Assembly (NCBI GenBank): GCA_039000515.1
Contig: JBCFYV010000001.1
Coordinates: 55,228,372 to 55,292,371 of the forward strand
DNA: 64,000 nucleotides
Reading direction: 5' to 3'
Source of the DNA: Timema cristinae
Lineage: Eukaryota; Arthropoda; Insecta; Phasmatodea; Timematidae
This document shows positions 23,292-35,347 of the stretch, piece by piece; the stretch's first letter is position 1; every line of letters begins with the position of its first letter. The notes beneath the pieces are model-generated. The model saw only the letters and a list, made by a program, of their open reading frames with translations, did no database searches and was not told the DNA's origin. Made by a program: the position numbers and the translations under genes.

Positions 23292-26200
23292 TGCTTATGT
23301 GGCCTCATGGTTAAACTCGTCATTCTCAAGATAGACAAGACTGCTTATGTGGCCTCATGGTTAAACTAGTCATTCTCAAGATAGACTAGACTGCTAATGT
23401 GGCCTCATGGCTAAACTAATCACTCTCAAGATAGACTAGACTGCTTATGTGGCCTCATGGTTAAACCCGTCACTCTCAAGATAGACTAGACTGCTTATGT
23501 GGCCTCATGGCTAAACTAATCACTCTCAAGATAGAATAGACTGCTTATGTTGCCTTATGGCTAAACTCATCACTCTCAAGATAGACTAGACTGCTTATGT
23601 GGCCTCATGGTTAAACTCGTCATTCTCAAGATAGACTAGACGGCTTATGTGGCCTCATGATTAAACTCGTCATTCTCAAGATATACTAGACTGCTTCTGT
23701 GGCCCATGGTTAAACTCGTCATTATCAAGATAGACTAGACTGCTTATGTGGCCTCATGGTTAAACTCGTCATTCTCAAGATAGACTAGACTGCTTATGTG
23801 GCCTCATGGTTAAACTCATCACTCTCAAGATATACTAGACTGCTTATGTGGCCTCATGGTTAAACTAATCACTCTAAGGATAGACTAGACAGCTTATGTG
23901 GCCTCATGGTTAAACTAGTCATTCTCAAGATAGACTAGACTGCTTATGTAGCCTCATGGTTAAACTCGTCATTCTCAAGATAGACTAGACTGCTTATGTG
24001 GCCTCATGGTTAAACTAATCACTCTCAAGATAGACTAGACTGCTTATGTGGCCTCATGGTTAAACTCGTCATTCTCAAGATAGACTAGACTGTTTATGTG
24101 GCCTCATGGTTAAACTTGTCACTCTCAAGCTAGACTAGACTGCTTATGTGGCCTCATGGTTAAACTCGTCATTCTCAAGCTAGACTAGACTGCTTATGTG
24201 GCCTCATGGTTAAACTCGTCATTCTCAAGATAGACTAGACTGCTTATGTGGCCTCATGGTTAAACTAATCACTCTCAAAATAGACTAGACTGCTTATGTG
24301 GCCTCATGGTTAAACTAGTCATGCTCAAGATAGACTAGACTGATTATGTGGCCTCATGGCTAAACTCGTCACTATCAAGATAGACTAGACTGCTTATGTT
24401 GCCTTATGGCTAAACTCATCACTCTCAAGATAGACTAGACTGCTTATGTGGCCTCATGGTTAAACTCGTCATTCTCAAGATAGACTAGACTGCTTATGTG
24501 CCTCATGGTTAAACTCGTCATTCTCAAGATAGACTAGACTGCTTATGTGACCTCATGGTTAAACTAGTCATTCTCAAGATAGACTAGACTGCTTATGTGG
24601 CCTCATGGTTAAACTCGTCATTCTCAAGATAGACTAGACTGCTTAAGTGGCCTCATGGTTAAACTCGTTATTCTCAAAATAGACTAGACTGCTTATGTGG
24701 CCTCATGGTTAAACTCGTCATTATCAAGATAGACTAGACTGCTTATGTGGCCTCATGGTTAAACTAGTCATTCTCAAGATAGACTAGACTGCTTATGTGG
24801 CCTCATGGGTAAACTCATCACTCTCAAGATATACTAGACTGCTTATGTGGCCTCATGGTTAAACTAATCACTCTCAAGATAGACTAGACTGCTTATGTGG
24901 CCTCATGGTTAAACTAGTCATTCTCAAGATAGACTAGACTGCTTATGTAGCCTCATGGTTAAACTCGTCATTCTCAAGATAGACTAGACTGCTTATGTGG
25001 CCTCATGGCTAAACTCATCACTCTCAAGATAGACTATATTGCTTATGTGACCTCATGGCTTAACTAATCACTCTCAAGATAGACTAGACTGCTTATGTGG
25101 CCTCATGGTTAAACTAATCACTCTCAAGATAGACTAGACTGCTTATGTAGCTTCATGGCTAAACTAATCACTCTCAAGATAGACTAGACTGCTTATGTGG
25201 CCTCATGGTTAAACTCATCACTCTCAAGATAGACTAGACTGCTTATGTGGCCTCATGGCTAAACTCGTCATTCTCAAGATATACTAGACTGCTTATGTGG
25301 CCTCATGGCTAAACTCATCACTCTCAAGATAGACTAGACTTCTTATGTGACCTCATGGTTAAACTCGTCACTCTCAAGATAGACTAGAGTGCTTATGTGA
25401 CCTCATGGTTAAACTCGTCATTCTCAAGATAGACTAGACTGCTTATGTGGCCTCATGGTTAAACTCGTCATTCTCAAGATAGACTAGATTGCTTATGTGA
25501 CCTCATGGCTAAACTAATCACTCTCAAGATAGACTAGACTGCTTATGTGGCCTCATGGTTAAACTCATCACTCTCAAGATATACTCTCAAGATAGACTAG
25601 ACTGCTTATGTGGCCTCATGGTTAACTTCATCTCAAATAGACTAGACTGCTTATTGCCTCATGGTAAACTCGTCATTCTCAAGATAACTAGACTGCTTAT
25701 GTGGCCTCATGGCTAAACTCATCACTCTCAAGATAGACTAGACTGCTTATGTGACCTCATGGTTAAACTCGTCACTCTCAAGATAGACTAGACTGCTTAT
25801 GTGACCTCATGGTTAAAGGTAAACTCGTCATTCTCAAGATAGACTAGACTGCTTATTTGGCCTCATGGCTAAACTCATCACTCTCAAGATAGACTAGACT
25901 AGCTTATGTGCCTATGGTTAAACTCATCACTCTCAAGATAGACTAGACTGCTTATGTGGCCTCATGGTTAAACTCGTCATTCTCAAGATAGACTAGACTG
26001 CTTATGTGACCTCATGGTTAAACTCGTCATTCTCAAGATAGACTAGACTGCTTATGTGGCCTCATGGTAAACTATCACTCTCAAGATAGACTAGACTGCT
26101 TATGTGGCCTCATGGTTAAACTCATCACTCTCAAGATAGACTAGACTGCTTATGTGGCCTCATGGTTAAACTCATCACTCTCAAGATAGACTAGACTGCT

Positions 26201-28448
26201 TATGTGCCTCATGGTTAAACTATCACTCTCAAGATAGACTAGACTGCTTATGTGCCTCATGGTTAAACTCGTCATTCTCAAGATAGACTAGACTGCTTAT
26301 GTGGCCTCATGGTTAAACTCGTCATTCTCAAGATAGACTAGACTGCTTATGTGGCCTCATGGTTAAACTATCACTCTCAAGATAGACTAGACTGCTTATG
26401 TGGCCTCATGTTAAACTATCACTCTCAAGATAGACTAGACTGCTTATGTGGCCTCATGGTTAAACTGTCATTCTCAAGATAGACTAGACTGCTTATGTGG
26501 CCTCATGGTTAAACTCGTCATTCTCAAGATAGACTAGACTGCTTATGTGGCCTCATGGTTAAACTAAGTCATTCTCAAGATAGACTAGACTGCTTATGTG
26601 GCCTCATGGTTAAACTCGTCATTCTCAAGATAGACTAGACTGCTTATGTGGCCTCATGGTTAAACTCGTCACTCTCAAGATAGACTAGACTGCTTATGTG
26701 GCCTCATGGTAAACTAATCACTCTCAAGATAGACTAGACTGCTTATGTGCCTCATGGTTAAACTAGTCATCTCAAGATAGACTAGACTGCTTATGACTCA
26801 GGTAATTGCATCTAAATGACTAGATGCTATTGGCCTTGGTTAAAACTAATCACTCTCAAGTAACAGACGCTTATGCTATGGTTAACTCTCATCTCAGATA
26901 ACTACGCTTATTGGCCTCATGTTAATTGTCATACTCAATATGACAGACTGTATGTAGCATGGTTAAATAATCACTCTAAGTAGATAGATGCTTATTGCTC
27001 ATGGTTAAACTGTCATCTCAAGATAGACTAACTGCTATGTAACCTCATGTAAACTCGATCTTCTCAGAAGACTGAATATGGCTCATGTTAAATCTCACTC
27101 TCAAATAATAGAGCTTATATGGCCATGTAAAATCAGTATTTAAGTAACAGCTCTTATGTGCTCATGTTAAACTATAATTCTCAATAACTATGTATGTGCC
27201 TCATGGGTAATAATTCATTTTAAGATGATGATTTTCCTATGGTTAAACTCTCATTCTCAAGATAGACTAGATTTTTTCATGTTAAACTCGTCATTTCAAG
27301 ATGACTAGACTGCTTATGTGGCCTCATGGCTAAATATCACTCTCAAGATAGACTAGATTGCTTATGTGCCTCATGTAAACTAATCATCTCAGATAGACTA
27401 GACTGCTTAGTGGCCTCATGATTAAACTAATCATCTCAAGATAGACTAGACTGCTTATGTAGCCTCATGGTAAACTAATCACTCTCAAGATAGACTAGAC
27501 TGCTTATGTGCCTCATGGTTAAACTCTCACTCTCAAGATAGACTAGACTGCTTATGTGGCCTCATGGCTAAACTCGTCATTCTCAAGATATACTAGACTG
27601 CTTATGTGGCCTCATGGCTTAAACTATCACTCTCAAGATAGACTAGACTTCTTATGTGACCTCATGGTTAAACTCTCACTCTCAAGATAGACTAGACTGC
27701 TTATGTGACCTCATGGTTAAACTCGTCATTCTCAAGATAACTAGACTGCTTATGTGGCCTCATGGCTAAACTAATCACTCTCAAGATAGACTAGATTGCT
27801 TATGTGCCTCATGGCTAAACTAATCACTCTCAAGATAGACTAGACTGCTTATGTGGCCTCATGGTTAAACTTATTACTCTCAAGATAGACTAGACTGCTT
27901 ATGTGGCCTCATGGTTAAACCGTCACTCTCAAGATAGACTAGACTGCTTATGTGGCCTCATGGCTAAACTCGTCATTCTCAAGACAGACTAGACTGCTTA
28001 TGTGGCCTCATGGCTAAACTAATCACTCTCAAGATAGACTAGACTGCTTATGTGGCCTCATGGTTAAACTAATCACTCTCAAGATAGACTAGACTGCTTA
28101 TGTGGCCTCATGGTTAAACCGTCACTCTCAAGGTAGACTAGACTGCTTATGTGGTCTCATGGTTAAACTATCACTCTCAAGTGACTAGACTGCTTATAAG
28201 GCCTCATGGCTAAACTAATCACTCTCAAGATAGACTAGACTGCTGATGTTGCCTTATGGCAAAACTCGTCATTCTCAAGATAGACTAGACTGCTTATGTG
28301 GCCTCATGGTTAAACTCGTCACTCTCAAGATAGACTAGACTGCTTATGTGGCCTCATGGTTAAACTCGTCATTCTCAAGATAGACTAGACTGCTTATGTG
28401 GCCTCATGGTTAAACTAATCACTCTCAAGATAGACTAGACTGCTTATG
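23292..28448 (+). repeat. 50-bp satellite array (about 100 units) derived from a SINE head
   Basis: Head-to-tail units of 50 bp, each containing GTGGCCTCATGGTTAAACT, a variable middle (CGTCATT, AATCACT, CATCACT or AGTCATT), TCTCAAGATAGACTAGACTGC and TTAT. The first 2.3 kb keeps the 50-bp phase almost perfectly. From about 25560 single-base losses become common, and 26780-27290 is badly eroded. Monomer variants recur in blocks. The unit matches the first 50 bp of SINE family C heads (for example at 45221 and 15884). The last unit runs without a break into a C body at 28449. Confidence 0.97.
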
Positions 28449-28640
28449 ATAGGGAGATTGAGGCACTAATCCTGGTCGTGTGTATTGAGGCTGTTTTTTC
28501 ATAAATGGCAATCTACACCCTCTAACCATGAAAATGCGAGTACACTTCATCTAGATTAAACCTTCCGCATACTTATCGCATTAGTGTAATTAGTACATAT
28601 ACGTACAACTTGAACAGGTAGTAAGACACGGTGTTAAAAA
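28449..28640 (+). repeat. SINE family C body and tail adjoining the satellite
   Basis: Continues directly from the last satellite unit: ATAGGGAGATTGAG, a mutated B-box region, GAGGCTGTTTTTTCATAAATG, the body, then GTAAGACACGGTGTTAA. Its head is the terminal satellite monomer, so this copy is the likely parent of the array. Sequence decay suggests it is old. Confidence 0.88.
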
Positions 28641-29500
28641 TAATCACTTATGATTTAAGAATAAGGAAGGCAGTATTTATAATCAATGTATTTGTAATTT
28701 GGTGGCGGTAAAGTGTAAAACCATAAAGGCATAAAGATCCCACCACATCTCTGTCGCCAACATGCCAAATCAACATCACTTCCGCAGGCCCTTCGATGCA
28801 GGCAAAGGATGGAAATAAATGTCTAATATTTAATATTTACTCATACTGTCTCAGCAAATTATTATAGGAGATATAGAATACTTGATCACATTAAAACCAT
28901 AAATGCGATTTTTTTATGTGAACAGCTCTTTATAAGGCTTATATCAATGTTTTTTAAATACTATATTTTATTTTTTGTGCGCTGCCTCTTAATAACTATC
29001 TGGGTAGAATATTTACACTCTAATGGAGTTGAGATAAGGATGTAATTTTTTAGAGGAAATTATTTGATTTTCGTTGAAGGAGAGTAAAAAACCATATCAT
29101 TACCAAGGACGTATAGAGCTAGTTTTTCTATAGGTGGAGCCACTAGAAAATTTTACAATACTTTTAGCCAGTAATAATTTGTATACGTGCCGTATTTGAC
29201 CTGATAGTAGCTCAGGTTTCTAATAGCATATTAACTCTTTGTTTTTGCCCTTGTTCAGTACACCCAGCAGGGAATCAAACCCTGACCTTTGAGTCACCTG
29301 CAATTCAGTTCATTCTGGAAGTGACGTCTTATAACAGCCTGTTAAACCTGTGTCCCAATATACAGACTGCAGGATGTCCACCACGAAAATTCACTGTACT
29401 AAACTGTTTGTGATTCAAATGTTGGAGTCTCACTGTAGACATCAGCTTGTTAATTTAATGTGTAGTCCGAGAAGCTTTTCATGAACCAAAATACAATAAA
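28641..29500. other. Mostly unassigned, with SINE scraps
   Basis: Two reverse body scraps (28650-28730 and 29010-29110) and a reverse B-box-like GGGAATCAAACCC (29270-29282). No coding signal. Confidence 0.4.
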
Positions 29501-29504
29501 TGAC

Positions 29505-29750
29505 CGACCTCGGTGGTCGCGTGGTCTGGAGCGTCACTATCGCTATATACTAGACTGCCATTGACGGAGAGATCGGGGTTCGATCCCGTTCAACTGTAAT
29601 GAGACTGGATTCCTCTAAATGAGTATCCACGACCTCTCTCCAAGCAAATGTGGGTACACTTTGTTTAGATTAAACATTCTTCATTGTAATCAAATTAGCA
29701 TAATTAGTACATATTTTTATAATCTGAACAGGTAGTAGGAGGTGGTGATA
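29505..29750 (+). repeat. SINE family C, full length, diverged
   Basis: Head CGGTGGTCGCGTGGTCTGG to ACTAGACTGCCATTGACGG, B box GGGGTTCGATCCC, body, 3' module with several substitutions, then an A-run. Confidence 0.85.
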
Positions 29751-31652
29751 AAAAAAAAAACACATAACGCTTCCACTTTGAGATGATGAGAAGTAATTGT
29801 TATTTGGGAAATTTTGCCTGTTACTTAATTGCACACTATTTTTACTCTTTAATCAATGGAGATCAATTCAAAAATAAATATTAAAATTGCGCTTCAAATA
29901 TATGTAATTTTCGGCAACACAACAGTTAGAGCCTGTATTCTCTTATAAAAAACAAAATAAATATCCTAATTATAATTGCTTGCGAACGCACATTTCTCAA
30001 AAGTGACTTCAGCACAAGATTTAAAGACCGGCTACACGAATCCGCTACGCACCGGCACAGATAAATTGTTGAGAGAGCATTCATCTGGTGCAGCCAGTGT
30101 AACCACTAACTTCGAATAAGCATGACCATTCGGACGTCTCCGGAAATGTTCGGTAGTCTCCGAACTTTGTTTTATGTCAACCACCAAGCAATGAACGTGG
30201 GAAAGTACATTTACACAAGGGTTGGAAAAAAACTGGTTATTTAAAAAAAGACCATCCCATTTGGGTTTTATTATTTTCTTTTGTGTGGGCTTGTTGAATT
30301 TTTTTTTTGGGGGGGGAGGTTACATTTAATTCTATATGCCTGCTAACTGATTTATCCACTTCATCAAATAGATTAGGTATTCGGGATCAAGTGAAGCTTG
30401 AGCTTAAACATTTTGAACATTGTTCTTCCATAGCTTCCATAATCCAACTAAAGATGGCAGGAACGCAGTGGCGTACGAATACATTTGAGTTCTCCATCAC
30501 ATTCGGCTCGTGTAGTTTAGCTTTACTTTGCTGCAAATTTAGGTCTCAAATTTCTGGGGAATATAATGTCAGTTTAAAAGTTGTATATAATCTTAAATTG
30601 TTCTTTTTTTGTAATGATAAGGACATTAAAATCGAGGTGTTTTTTTAAATTTATAGATGATGACATATTATTTCTTCTTGAAATGTGGATTCTACCCTAG
30701 AATTTCAAATTTCAATGGGTTCCTTCCGACCAAACAATTTTGATATGCTTTCAACCGTAGCCATTTTAAAAAGTTGATGAGCTCTTCTTTACCATAACCC
30801 TAACTTTAATGTTTTTTTTATTTCTGTATTTTATAAAATAACTCACGTGTTTATATCTTATATCAAAAGTAATAATGTTTATAGAAATATTTTTTATAAG
30901 TGCTATTACAAATATTTGGAAATATTTACATAATAAAATGAATTATGTCCAAAATATTAATTTTAGGGAAATGAAATTTTATGTCCCAATCGCCTTAACA
31001 ACTGAGATATCAAAGATTTTATCCCTTCTTATTTCCAAATGCTGAAGAATTACTTGTCCAAAAAATAATTTTATTTCAAGTCTTTAAAAAAGTTAGTGTT
31101 TTCGAGTGAGCTTGAATGAATTTAATCTCTTTAATCTAATGTTTGAATTATATTTCTCTTGCTCTGTTAACCCGATATAAAACTTTATAAACAAATATAA
31201 ATTATGGAGAAATACACGTGTGTGTATTTATGAGAGAGAGAGAGAGAGAGAAATAGAGAGAGGGTATATGAACCAACGAGTTATATACCACGAGATGGTG
31301 AAAATGATATTCGCCCAAACGACGTCCAAATGGCCCATTAACTTTAATTAACACTATTTCACTGAGGTAAATATCTCACTGTTCACACTCTATCTATGCG
31401 GTGTCACACTAAGAGCTCTTATTTTTTAGGAAGTAAATTACTAACCTCTATTTTACGTCCCATAAAAAACACTGAAAGTTTTATAAAATAATTTCATAAT
31501 ACTTTTATATATAATAAGATCATAGTAATGAAAAACAGTTCTGCAAGTGACAAAAGTTGTTAATAATACCCTCATATTCATACACAAATTAATGAAATAT
31601 TCATACATCACTATTGATAGATAATAAAAATACCAATAAATAGTTCTATAAC
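29751..31652. other. Unassigned, includes an AG microsatellite
   Basis: (AG)n lies at 31232-31262. A GC-richer patch at 30020-30180 has no partner inverted repeat. The 113-codon frame at 30307-30648 on + has no recognisable motif and begins in a G-run, so it is treated as chance. Confidence 0.4.
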
Positions 31653-31665
31653 TATTAACCATAAA

Positions 31666-31945
31666 CCCGCCTCGATGGCGTAGTTGGCTAACGCGCTACT
31701 CGTGTTGAGCTCAACCACTGAGGACGGAGAGATCAAGGTTCGAATCTCGGTCGGGTGAACTGGGGGTGGTTTTTCCTAAATGGTTTTCCACTCACCTTCC
31801 ACGCAAATGCGGGTTCACTTCCTCTAATTCATCCTTCCCAATTCCTAATCCATTAGCGTAATTAGTACTTAAAGCGTATAAACCGAACGGTTAGTAAGAT
31901 GCGGTGCTAAATAATAATAAATAATAATAATAATAATAATAATAA
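31666..31945 (+). repeat. SINE family A, full length
   Basis: Complete head CCCGCCTCGATGGCGTAG, B box AGGTTCGAATCTCGG, body, 3' module and (TAA)n tail. A 13-bp duplication with one mismatch flanks it (31653-31665 and 31946-31958, TATTAACCA plus an A-rich end). This is one of the best reference copies for the family. Confidence 0.95.
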
Positions 31946-32039
31946 TATTAACCAAAAATACAGCTATTTATTTTCTAAAAGGTATCTCGTAATAAATTAT
32001 TCCCGAATAGTATGTTTGTATGGGTGAATAATTTTTTTA

Positions 32040-32240
32040 AGCACCTAGTCTTACGCATATGTTTTAAATTACGTCAGTGACTTAGGTATGAGGAAGGTTG
32101 AATTTAGAGGAAGTGTACCCGCATTTTCATGGAAGGAGAGTGGGGAAACCATTTAGATAAAAACCACCAGCAGTACACACTACCAAGAATTGAACCTCGA
32201 TCTCCTGTGTCTTTAACAGTCTTGTCTAAAACTAGAGTGA
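32040..32240 (-). repeat. SINE family C, reverse, diverged
   Basis: Diverged reverse 3' module (AAGCACCTAGTCTTACG), body, B-box region TTGAACCTCGATCTCC, then head words CAGTCTTGTCTAAAACTAGAG. It lies head-to-head with the next copy. Confidence 0.75.
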
Positions 32241-32243
32241 CGT

Positions 32244-32466
32244 GGTGGACGCACGGACCAAGGTGTGTTGTGTTTCTGTCTACACTGGTAATTTAGGTTT
32301 CAAATCTCGGCCGAGTACACTGAAGTGAGTTTTCATTCATGGTTTACCATTCTACCTCTATGTAAATGAGGGTATATTTCCTCTGAATTATCCCTTCCAA
32401 ATCCCTCTCACATTAGTGTAAATATACGGATAGCTTAGATGAGTAATGAGATGTGGGTTTCGCAAA
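32244..32466 (+). repeat. SINE family C, diverged, head-to-head with the previous copy
   Basis: Head GTGGTGGACGCACGGACCAAG, B-box region GTTTCAAATCTCGG, body and a strongly mutated 3' module ending GTAATGAGATGTGGG. Confidence 0.7.
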
Positions 32467-32752
32467 AAAAAAATTATGGATTAGTCCAAGCTGGTATGGA
32501 TGAGGTAGTAAGTTAATAAGAAGTGCAAAAAGATTTCGGTTATGAAGAGATTGAAAAAAAAACCACAATATTTAATACTGTGCCCATTAAGTCCATGCCT
32601 AGATTTTATCTAAGTAAATTCCCGACTTTTCTGGTCCTTATATTGAATGCAAATCATTAAATAAACCTTGTCAGTACGCAGAAAGTTTCATTAATATCGA
32701 TAGTATTATGCAGGTATAAATAACAGTTTATAAATATTAACAATTTTTTTTG

Positions 32753-33034
32753 GTGACCTGATGGTCTAGGGGTAAGGTGTCAGACTTCTGTGCTGGCGGC
32801 CGTGGTTCAATCCTCGGTCCCGGCACAGATTTATCTGATTTCCAAACCCTTCCTTCACCTCTGACAAGACATCTTGTGAATGTGGGGAATGCCAGGCCTC
32901 CACCGTGGTTCGGATTCCACGTTAAACTGTAGGTCCTTCATTTCATCTCACAATCACCCTTCCATTAAACATTAGCGTAATTGCGTATAACCCGAACGGG
33001 TAGTAAGACGCGGTGCTAATAATAGTAATAATTT
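32753..33034 (+). repeat. SINE family B, full length
   Basis: Head GGTGACCTGATGGTCTAGGG, B box TGGTTCAATCCTCGG, B body, 3' module ending GACGCGGTGCTAA and a short TAA tail. The flanks share AATTTTTTT on each side (before 32753 and after about 33030), a probable target-site duplication. Confidence 0.92.
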
Positions 33035-33044
33035 TTTTCAACCA

Positions 33045-33190
33045 ATATTTATTATATTTTATTATAGACTATTATTAGTGCTATATTATAGGTATTTTTA
33101 CTTTCTTTCAAAAGTTATAGACGTTGATCACATGACATGACGTATTAAAATATTAAAGTTGTTTGAGTAGCTTTAGTAACGGCAAGATTC
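33045..33190 (+). repeat. Interspersed repeat U1, copy 2
   Basis: Has ATTATATTTTATTATAGAC, ATTATTAGTGCTATATTATAG, ACATGACATGACGTATTAAA and TTTAGTAACGG in the same order as the copy at 60160. Confidence 0.5.
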
Positions 33191-33669
33191 AGTTCTTCTT
33201 ATGCAAATCTATTATGTTTTAACTCGTGAATGGGGTAAGGAATGTTGGCTATAAGTTTAGTAGAGAATAGTTCGACTCCAAATGCCAATATTTAAATTTA
33301 TTTAATATTCTTGATTGAGTTAACTCTTCACTGGCTGACCGGATTGTATGTGTGTAAATATGTGAGCTATGTTAGGTTAAGCTAATCTGTGCATAACTGG
33401 CTTTTAGAATAATCAGTTCATGGAATGTAAGCTAAATTAATAATATTGTATTTACATTTAAGCTGTCATCTCATACGCTCCAAGAATTTAAGGTTTAATA
33501 TAAGGTAAATTAAAGCAGGTCTACACCTTAAACACCTTTTTTACCTCAATGAACTTTTTATATTCAGGTATTTTGAAACGACGTGTATATTCTCTACATT
33601 AAAACAAATTCTACTTTCTGTTGGAACGATGTGTGAATTCTCTAAATTTGAAATAAGTACCTTTTTGTT

Positions 33670-34195
33670 GAAATTTGTTGGAGTAGAGGGAGAGGGAGGA
33701 AAAAATCAACAAAAACTACCCTTAGTAGGCTACACCCGACAGGAATTAGAACCCAAAACTCCCTCTGGCAAGTTAGAATAAATTCCATATTTTAGAGACT
33801 ACTCTTGGGTGTCAACCACTCTCCCATTATACGAGGTACAATCAATTCAGGTCAAATTGAGGACTGGATACTTCTAAATCTTGACTATGTAAAAAAACTA
33901 CCTTATAAGAGTCTAATTAATCAATTCATGGTCATGAGACAAAGGCCCAAATGTCATTTTACCAATTAGAATTTTAATTAATTTCACCAATTAAGTTTTA
34001 TTATTTTGTATTACCACATTAAGACAGGAAGGGACATATCGATATGGAGGTAGTAGTTCAAATCATGACTGGGTGAGCTGACAGTGTATTTTTTTTCTTA
34101 GACGGTATTTCAATATCTCTCTCTACTTTCATGCGGGAACATTTCCTATTGTGAATTTTACCTTCCCATTATGTAGAGATAAATAAAGCACATCA
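33670..34195. repeat. Two SINE scraps in opposite orientation
   Basis: 33670-33790 is a reverse body and B-box scrap (GGAATTAGAACCC). 34025-34195 is a forward scrap (GTAGTTCAAATCATGAC, then GGGTGAGCTGACAG and a C-like body). Both lack heads and tails. Confidence 0.45.
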
Positions 34196-34578
34196 CATTG
34201 GAGCTAGAATTTATTTTACAACTAACACATTCAAATATATATATATTTTTTTATCTTGCATTTAATTTCTGTGACTAAAAATACTATATTCCAAAGGGGT
34301 AATGTTAACACACAACAAAACATATATTTTATTTTTTGCTATGCGCCTGCATAGCTTTGGTTTTTAAATAACTGACCCGAGCTGATGTTTCCCAACAAGC
34401 TTTTCTTTTTTATAATTTTTTTTTTCTGTGAACGCTAAGGGCTCAAAATAGGGGTTGTGAAGGAAGGGTAAGCCCACCCTTCATTCGTTCCAGAGCTCGT
34501 GTATCATCGGGACCGGTCGGCTGGATGAAAGAACCCCTCTCCCCCTTCCTTTAGTCGGCACAGGCGCGGGGGCACAGT

Positions 34579-34692
34579 TCAGTTCGCACGGGAATCTTCA
34601 AAGAGCTGTATTGAGGGCCTAGCTGCCCCTCGGACTCACTCGCTCGTGGCCTCGCTGCTCAGTGTCGTCCGGTACGGCGAGTAAGAAGGTCG
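34579..34692 (+). promoter_or_regulatory. Candidate core promoter of Tollo
   Basis: The sequence at 34440-34760 is GC-rich against an AT-rich background and lies 0.6-0.9 kb before the start codon. TCAGTT at 34579-34584 is a full arthropod initiator match. TCAGTG at 34659-34664 is a near match, and GGTCG at 34688-34692 is exactly at +28 to +32 of that second start, the position of a downstream promoter element. A splice-donor-like GTAAGA at 34681 and an acceptor-like pyrimidine tract ending TTCATAG at 35324 leave room for a 5' UTR intron. This is inference from motifs only. Confidence 0.4.
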
Positions 34693-35347
34693 CGCAATTC
34701 TGTCGTTCTCTCCCCGCGAGCGTAGACAAAACAAAGTGTTTTCTTCAACCGCTTTGTCGACAAGTGTTGTGTTTGGACTAATAATGTAATTACGTATTTT
34801 AAATAAACAATCAAACTTTCTTTATTTTTCAAACAAAATGTTCCTTTTGTTGCCAGAATATAATTGTATCGGTTGTCGTGGCTATCCCTCCCCTATCGTA
34901 TTCACCCCTTACAATAATGTTAGTAGGCCCACCGGTAGTATATGAACTGTGACGCGGTGACGTCTGTCGTCAGTTGGACGCCGGTGGTTAACGATGAAAC
35001 ATCGGTCATGCTGAGTTTACACGATGAAACAAACCCCAGAGAATGTGTCATGAGAATTTTATCTTCTTGATTCGATTACATTTTACTCTTTTTTTTTAAT
35101 GAATATTTATTTGGATAGATCGTTTATTGAAATTTAGTGCGATAGTTTTGCGAGTGCGTGCTTATGTTTTTGTTGTGATTGTGTAACTTGGGTGTCAAGA
35201 AAATGTTTGCAAATTATAACCGTGAGGTCAATACAAAATGAAATTCTTTAATTATTTTTTGTGTTTGTTACTACGACAATATTTATCCTGACAAAATAAT
35301 TTTGATTAATTTAAACCTTCATAGATAAAAAAAAGAACCAAACAAAA

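Noticed and set aside
23292..28448. CRISPR-like regular repeats
   Set aside because: The units are contiguous with no unique spacers, and the context is a eukaryotic SINE; this is a satellite array.
30020..30180. Possible DNA transposon end (GGCTACACGAATCCGC)
   Set aside because: No matching inverted copy was found within the window.
30307..30648. 113-codon + frame
   Set aside because: It starts in a G-run, lacks any recognised motif, and its codons reflect local AT bias; kept as unassigned.
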